Shown here: one piece after another, positions 6,390 to 12,169 of the stretch
How positions within the stretch are numbered: the first letter of the stretch is position 1
How the letters are laid out: every line of letters begins with the position of its first letter
Source: CAYLZN01 sp964387935
Lineage (GTDB): Bacteria; Acidobacteriota; Vicinamibacteria; Vicinamibacterales; JAFNAJ01
Reading direction: 5' to 3'
NCBI GenBank assembly: GCA_964387935.1
Contig: CAYLZN010000161.1
Coordinates: 1-12,169, forward strand
Length of the DNA: 12,169 nucleotides
Made by a program: the position numbers and the translations under genes
The notes under the pieces: generated by a model
Told to the model about the DNA's origin: nothing
What the model saw: the letters and a program-made list of their open reading frames with translations, nothing else
Database searches by the model: none

Positions 6390-7778
6390 ATGGCGACCTC
6401 CAAGCGATCCTCCGGACGTTCCCCGCGCGACGTTGACGTCGCAGCCCCCCACACGCCCGCCGACGACAACACCCCCGAGGACGCCCCGGGCACGCAGGTG
6501 ACCGACTCTGCGCGGCAGAAGGGCCTCGACATTGCGACGCTCAAGGAGATGAGCATCCAGCACCTGACCCAGGTTGCCAAGGACCTCAACGTCCCCGGCG
6601 CCACGGGCATGCGCACGCAGGATCTGATCTTCCAGATCCTGCGGGCCCAGGCCGAACAAAGTGGCTTCGTGTTCTCCGAAGGTGTGCTCGAGGTGCTGCC
6701 GGACGGCTACGGATTCCTGCGGGCGCCCGACTACAACTACCTGCCGGGGCCGGACGACGTCTACGTGTCACCGTCGCAGATTCGGAGGTTCGACCTGCAG
6801 ACCGGTGACACGGTCTCCGGGCAGATCCGGTCGCCGAAAGACGGCGAGCGCTATTTCGCGCTCATCAAGGTGGAAGCGGTCAATTTCGAACCACCGGATC
6901 GCGCCCGGGACAAGCTCTTCTTCGAGAACCTGACGCCGCTCTACCCCCAGGAGCGGATCCGCCTCGAGACGACGCCCGAGAACCTCTCCGCGCGCGTGAT
7001 GGATCTGATGACGCCGGTGGGCAAGGGCCAGCGCGGGCTGATCGTCGCGGCACCACGCACGGGCAAGACCATGCTGCTGCAGAGCATCGCGCAGTCGGTG
7101 GTGGCCAACCACCCCGAGGTGTTCCTCATCGTGCTGCTGATCGACGAGCGGCCCGAGGAGGTCACCGACATGCAGCGCAACGTCAAGGGCGAGGTCGTGT
7201 CCTCGACCTTCGACGAGCAGGCCACCCGGCACGTGCAGGTCGCCGAGATGGTCATCGAGAAGGCCAAGCGCCTCGTGGAGCACAAGAAGGACGTGGTCAT
7301 TCTGCTGGACTCGATCACGCGCCTGGCCCGGGCCTACAACAGCGTGAGCCCGCCCTCGGGCAAGGTACTCTCCGGCGGTCTCGACAGCAACGCCCTCCAG
7401 AAGCCCAAACGCTTCTTCGGCGCGGCCCGCTGCGTGGAGGAAGGCGGCTCGCTGACGATTATCGCGACGGCGCTCGTGGACACCGGGTCCCGCATGGACG
7501 ACGTGATTTTCGAGGAGTTCAAGGGGACCGGCAACATGGAGATCCACCTGGATCGGAGATTGGTGGACAAGCGCGTGTTCCCGGCCATCGACATCCTGAA
7601 GAGCGGGACCCGCAAGGAGGAGCTGCTGATCCCGCGTGAGGACCTGAACCGCATCTGGGTGCTGCGCAAGGTCCTCAACCCCCTGTCGCCTGTCGAGGCG
7701 ATGGAGCTGCTGCTCGACAAGATGGGCAAGACGAAATCCAACGCCGATTTTCTCGCTGCCATGCAGCGAGCCTCGTAG
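6390..7778 (+). CDS. rho: Transcription termination factor Rho
   Basis: This 462-residue hexameric RNA-dependent ATPase/helicase terminates transcription of untranslated RNA. Residues 1-45 are a hydrophilic, low-complexity extension. The Rho_N helical domain covers about 46-90 and the cold-shock-like RNA-binding domain about 93-168 (GVLEVLPDGYGFLRAPDYNY). The RecA-like ATPase follows: Walker A APRTGKT (221-227, K226), catalytic acidic segment LLIDERPEEV (249-258), Walker B VVILLD (302-307), the Q-loop region KVLSGGLDSNALQKPKRFFG (325-344) and the R-loop KSGTRKEELL (404-413). Length and order are normal. The P-loop differs from the PPKAGKT of Escherichia coli Rho, with A, R and T at three positions. 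The gene has its own promoter and leader, and a CDGSH protein gene follows after 14 bases. Confidence 0.98.
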   Translation: MATSKRSSGRSPRDVDVAAPHTPADDNTPEDAPGTQVTDSARQKGLDIATLKEMSIQHLTQVAKDLNVPGATGMRTQDLIFQILRAQAEQSGFVFSEGVLEVLPDGYGFLRAPDYNYLPGPDDVYVSPSQIRRFDLQTGDTVSGQIRSPKDGERYFALIKVEAVNFEPPDRARDKLFFENLTPLYPQERIRLETTPENLSARVMDLMTPVGKGQRGLIVAAPRTGKTMLLQSIAQSVVANHPEVFLIVLLIDERPEEVTDMQRNVKGEVVSSTFDEQATRHVQVAEMVIEKAKRLVEHKKDVVILLDSITRLARAYNSVSPPSGKVLSGGLDSNALQKPKRFFGAARCVEEGGSLTIIATALVDTGSRMDDVIFEEFKGTGNMEIHLDRRLVDKRVFPAIDILKSGTRKEELLIPREDLNRIWVLRKVLNPLSPVEAMELLLDKMGKTKSNADFLAAMQRAS

Positions 7779-7781
7779 ATC

Positions 7782-7788
7782 AGGAGGG
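7782..7788 (+). promoter_or_regulatory. Strong Shine-Dalgarno of the CDGSH gene
   Basis: AGGAGGG lies about 4-5 bases before the ATG at 7793, within the 14-base gap after the rho stop. It is the best ribosome binding site in the window. It supports both the chosen start and independent, efficient translation of the small gene from a rho read-through transcript. Confidence 0.75.
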
Positions 7789-7977
7789 GACGATGGCAGT
7801 CATCCGGGTACGCCTCAACGGGTCGTTGCTCGTCGAAGGTGACGACGTGACGCTGGTGGACTGGAACGGCAACGAGTACACACCACCGAAGCGGCCGTAC
7901 TCGCTGTGCCGCTGCGGGGCGTCGGCGAAGAAGCCGTTCTGCGACGGCGCGCACAAAACCGTGGGCTTCGTCGGGGA

Positions 7978-10620
<2,643 letters not shown>

Positions 10621-10664
10621 GGTCGCTGGTCCTCGTCTATGTCAACGCGTCCGACCCCCGTGGG

Positions 10665-11651
10665 TCAGCGCGCGGTCTCGTCGGCGCCGAGCGCCGCCAG
10701 CGCTTCGTAGTGCCGCCGAGCCTCCGGGGTCAGGCGCCGCGGCAACTGCACGTCCACCGCGGCGTAGAGGTCGCCGTGCTCCTGGGGTTTTCCCACGATC
10801 GGCATGCCGTGGCCGCGCAGCCGGAAGACCTGGCCGTTCTGCGTGGCCTCGGGCACGCGCAGCCGCACCGGCTTGCCCGACAGCGTCGGCACATCGGCCT
10901 CGCCGCCCAGCACCGCCGTCGTGAGCGACACGGGCAGGCGCACGTGCAGATCGTTGCCCCGGCGCTCGAACCGCTCGTGCGGCTGGAGGCTGATCTGCAG
11001 GAACAGGTTGCCGGCCGCGGCACCGCCAGTGCCCGGTTCCCCCTTGCCGGGAACTCGCAGGCGGGCCCCGTCCTTCACCCCGGCCGGGATGCGGACCGGG
11101 ACGGCCTCGGTGTGTCCCGCGCTCTTGATCGCGACCTGTCGCTGCGTGCCCTGGTAGGCTTCCTCGAGCGTCAGCGTGAGGTCCAGTTCCAGATCGTGGC
11201 CCGGTCGCCGACGTGAGGAGGCGCGGCCGCCGCGGGGCCGAGCCGGTTCGCCACCAAAGAAGGTCCGGAAGAAGTCCGAAAAGGGGCTCTCGGCCCCGCC
11301 GCCAAAGGCGGCTTCGAACTCCTCGGCCGACATGGTCTGCCCCGGTCCGCCGCCCGTGTTCCACGTCCAGGTCCGGAAGTCCGGGCCGGATGCGCCCGCG
11401 CCCGGGCCGCGCTGGGCCTGCTCGTACGCTTTCCAGTTGGCGCCGAGCTCGTCGTACTTCTTGCGCTTCTCCGCGTCTCCAAGGACTTCGTAGGCCTCGT
11501 TGATCTCCTTGAAGCGGTTCTCGGCCTTCTTGTCGCCGGGGTTGACGTCCGGGTGGAACTTGCGGGCCAGCTTACGGTAGGCCTGCTTGATCTCCTTGTC
11601 GGCCGCCGTCTTCTGGACGCCCAGCGTGGCGTAGTAGTCGCGGAAGTCCAT
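10665..11651 (-). CDS. cbpA: CbpA-like class B J-domain co-chaperone (Hsp40)
   Basis: This 328-residue J-protein would stimulate the ATPase of DnaK and deliver unfolded substrates. The J domain covers about 5-68 with the HPD motif at 33-35 (KFHPDVNPGD). A glycine/phenylalanine-rich linker runs to about 145, and two DnaJ-type substrate-binding C-terminal domains cover about 150-305 (LTLTLEEAYQGTQRQVAI, then GNDLHVRLPVSLTTAVLGGE). The CxxCxGxG zinc-finger repeats of true DnaJ are absent, so it is a CbpA/DnaJ2-type protein. It starts 12 bases after the hspR stop and precedes clpB by 44 bases on the same strand. This order places an Hsp40 beside the disaggregase it cooperates with. The ribosome binding site is weak (GGA 9-11 bases upstream), perhaps relying on translational coupling to hspR. 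Confidence 0.95.
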   Translation of the reverse strand: MDFRDYYATLGVQKTAADKEIKQAYRKLARKFHPDVNPGDKKAENRFKEINEAYEVLGDAEKRKKYDELGANWKAYEQAQRGPGAGASGPDFRTWTWNTGGGPGQTMSAEEFEAAFGGGAESPFSDFFRTFFGGEPARPRGGRASSRRRPGHDLELDLTLTLEEAYQGTQRQVAIKSAGHTEAVPVRIPAGVKDGARLRVPGKGEPGTGGAAAGNLFLQISLQPHERFERRGNDLHVRLPVSLTTAVLGGEADVPTLSGKPVRLRVPEATQNGQVFRLRGHGMPIVGKPQEHGDLYAAVDVQLPRRLTPEARRHYEALAALGADETAR

Positions 11652-11663
11652 CGTGGGTATCCG

Positions 11664-12008
11664 TCAGAGGCCGAGCAGAGCGGCCAGACGATCGATCTCC
11701 TTCGACAGCCGCCGCCGCCCTTCCTGCCGGCTCAACGCGGCATCGTCAACGAGGGGGCGGATCCGGGCCAGACACTCGGCGACCGACAGCAGGCGTTGCA
11801 CGCCCGCGAGGTTGATGCCCGCTTCATCCACCAGGTGCTTGATGATCCGGATGCGTTCGATCTCCTCGCGGGAGTAGACGCGCATGCTGCCCACCGTACG
11901 GGTGGGACGCACGAGGCCCAGCCGCTCGTACTTGCGGAGGGTCTGCGGGTGCATGTCCAGCTCCCGCGCCACCATGCTGATGAAGAACAGCTCAGTCGTC
12001 TCCTGCAT
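11664..12008 (-). CDS. hspR: HspR, MerR-family heat-shock repressor
   Basis: This 114-residue transcription repressor controls heat-shock genes by binding HAIR inverted repeats. The winged helix-turn-helix is at about 8-50, with the HspR-specific MHPQTLRKYERLGLVRPTRT (19-38) and RVYSREEIERI (43-53). The segment DEAGINLAGVQRLL (61-74) is another HspR hallmark. The C-terminal part is helical and probably mediates dimerisation. No effector-binding domain is present, as is usual for the family. The ATG at 12008 is preceded by AGGA at a short spacing. It is the first gene of the operon with the CbpA-like protein and ClpB. The upstream promoter overlaps a HAIR-like site, indicating autoregulation. 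In actinobacteria, where HspR is best known, repression uses DnaK as co-repressor; dnaK is not in this window. Confidence 0.95.
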   Translation of the reverse strand: MQETTELFFISMVARELDMHPQTLRKYERLGLVRPTRTVGSMRVYSREEIERIRIIKHLVDEAGINLAGVQRLLSVAECLARIRPLVDDAALSRQEGRRRLSKEIDRLAALLGL

Positions 12009-12055
12009 CGGATCCTGTCGGCCGTGAGGCGCCGCTCGGCCGCCGCGACAGTGGA

Positions 12056-12084
12056 AGTATAAAACTTGATACGATCCGTGTCAA
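12056..12084 (-). promoter_or_regulatory. Near-consensus sigma-70 promoter of the hspR operon
   Basis: Read on the minus strand, TTGACA (12084-12079) is followed after exactly 17 bp by TATACT (12061-12056). Only one base of the two hexamers departs from consensus. Transcription would begin near 12049, leaving a leader of about 40 bases to the hspR ATG. A housekeeping-type promoter under repressor control is the expected design for HspR regulons. Confidence 0.82.
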
Positions 12085-12085
12085 T
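12065..12085. promoter_or_regulatory. HAIR-like HspR operator
   Basis: CTTGATA-N7-TGTCAAT is an imperfect inverted repeat with the spacing of the HAIR consensus CTTGAGT-N7-ACTCAAG. The TTGA and TCAA cores are exact and 11 bases apart, as in HAIR; the positions next to the centre differ. One half-site overlaps the -35 box and the other lies in the spacer, so a bound repressor would block RNA polymerase. Its position directly before hspR strengthens the call. Confidence 0.72.
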
Positions 12086-12169
12086 GGATGGAGTCGAGAC
12101 GTGGCAAGCTTGCGGGGCGCGCGGACCGGCGGCGGCTTGCGCGGGCGGCAATCGAGACGCCATACTGAC

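Noticed and set aside
10640..10645. TTGACA on the minus strand before clpB, a possible separate promoter or HspR half-site
   Set aside because: No -10 hexamer fits at 16-18 bp (the clpB start codon falls there), and no second half-site lies at HAIR spacing.
10651..10666. Small GACCC/GGGTC hairpin just after the cbpA-like stop
   Set aside because: The stem is only 5 bp with no T-tract, and clpB needs read-through from the same promoter; there is too little to call a terminator.
12104..12113. 10-bp palindrome GCAAGCTTGC upstream of the hspR promoter
   Set aside because: It is short and expected by chance; the spacing does not match a HAIR operator.
12084..12169. Plus-strand ATG opening a frame to the window edge, divergent from hspR
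   Set aside because: It starts inside the hspR -35 box, has no ribosome binding site, and its 28 visible codons show no recognisable sequence.

Overview
The window is a high-GC bacterial chromosomal segment made almost entirely of protein-coding genes, with very short intergenic gaps. It carries housekeeping genes (coaD 3' end, rho, clpB) plus accessory metabolic and cell-envelope genes. I see no rRNA, tRNA, CRISPR array, prophage or intact transposase gene. The very GC-rich composition, the HspR-controlled chaperone operon, the AmmeMemoRadiSam-type radical SAM enzyme and a repeat of the GGGGTCAGGTCTTTACTTTT type suggest a soil or sediment lineage such as Acidobacteriota (Vicinamibacteria-like). 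This taxonomic reading is inference from general familiarity; no marker here proves it.

Layout. (1) Positions 1-2945, plus strand: a tightly packed run of coaD (partial), a class I/II aminotransferase and a GlcD-type FAD-linked 2-hydroxyacid oxidase, joined by a 4-base gap and a 4-base overlap, so probably one transcript. (2) Positions 2957-5711, minus strand: an ArnT/PMT-like GT-C membrane glycosyltransferase followed by an AmmeMemoRadiSam-type radical SAM enzyme, convergent with region 1. (3) Positions 5733-5837: a perfect 34-bp inverted repeat around a 37-bp spacer. It fills almost all of the space between the glycosyltransferase and the divergent CoA-binding protein gene. (4) Positions 5842-8023, plus strand: a small CoA-binding protein, then rho with a good sigma-70-type promoter and a C-rich leader, then a small CDGSH iron-sulfur protein 14 bases after rho. 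(5) Positions 7978-12085, minus strand: a heat-shock operon, hspR - cbpA-like J-protein - clpB, driven by a near-consensus promoter. A HAIR-like inverted repeat overlaps its -35 box and spacer, as expected for HspR autorepression.

How the parts work together. The clearest regulatory unit is the hspR operon: a MerR-family repressor controls itself, an Hsp40 co-chaperone and the ClpB disaggregase. DnaK and GrpE are not in the window. The oxidase and aminotransferase pair could convert a 2-hydroxyacid to a 2-oxoacid and then to an amino acid, but this rests only on gene coupling. The least explained sequence is the inverted-repeat element, which sits where both flanking genes should have their promoters and ribosome binding sites. 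I did not find a convincing new multi-gene system.
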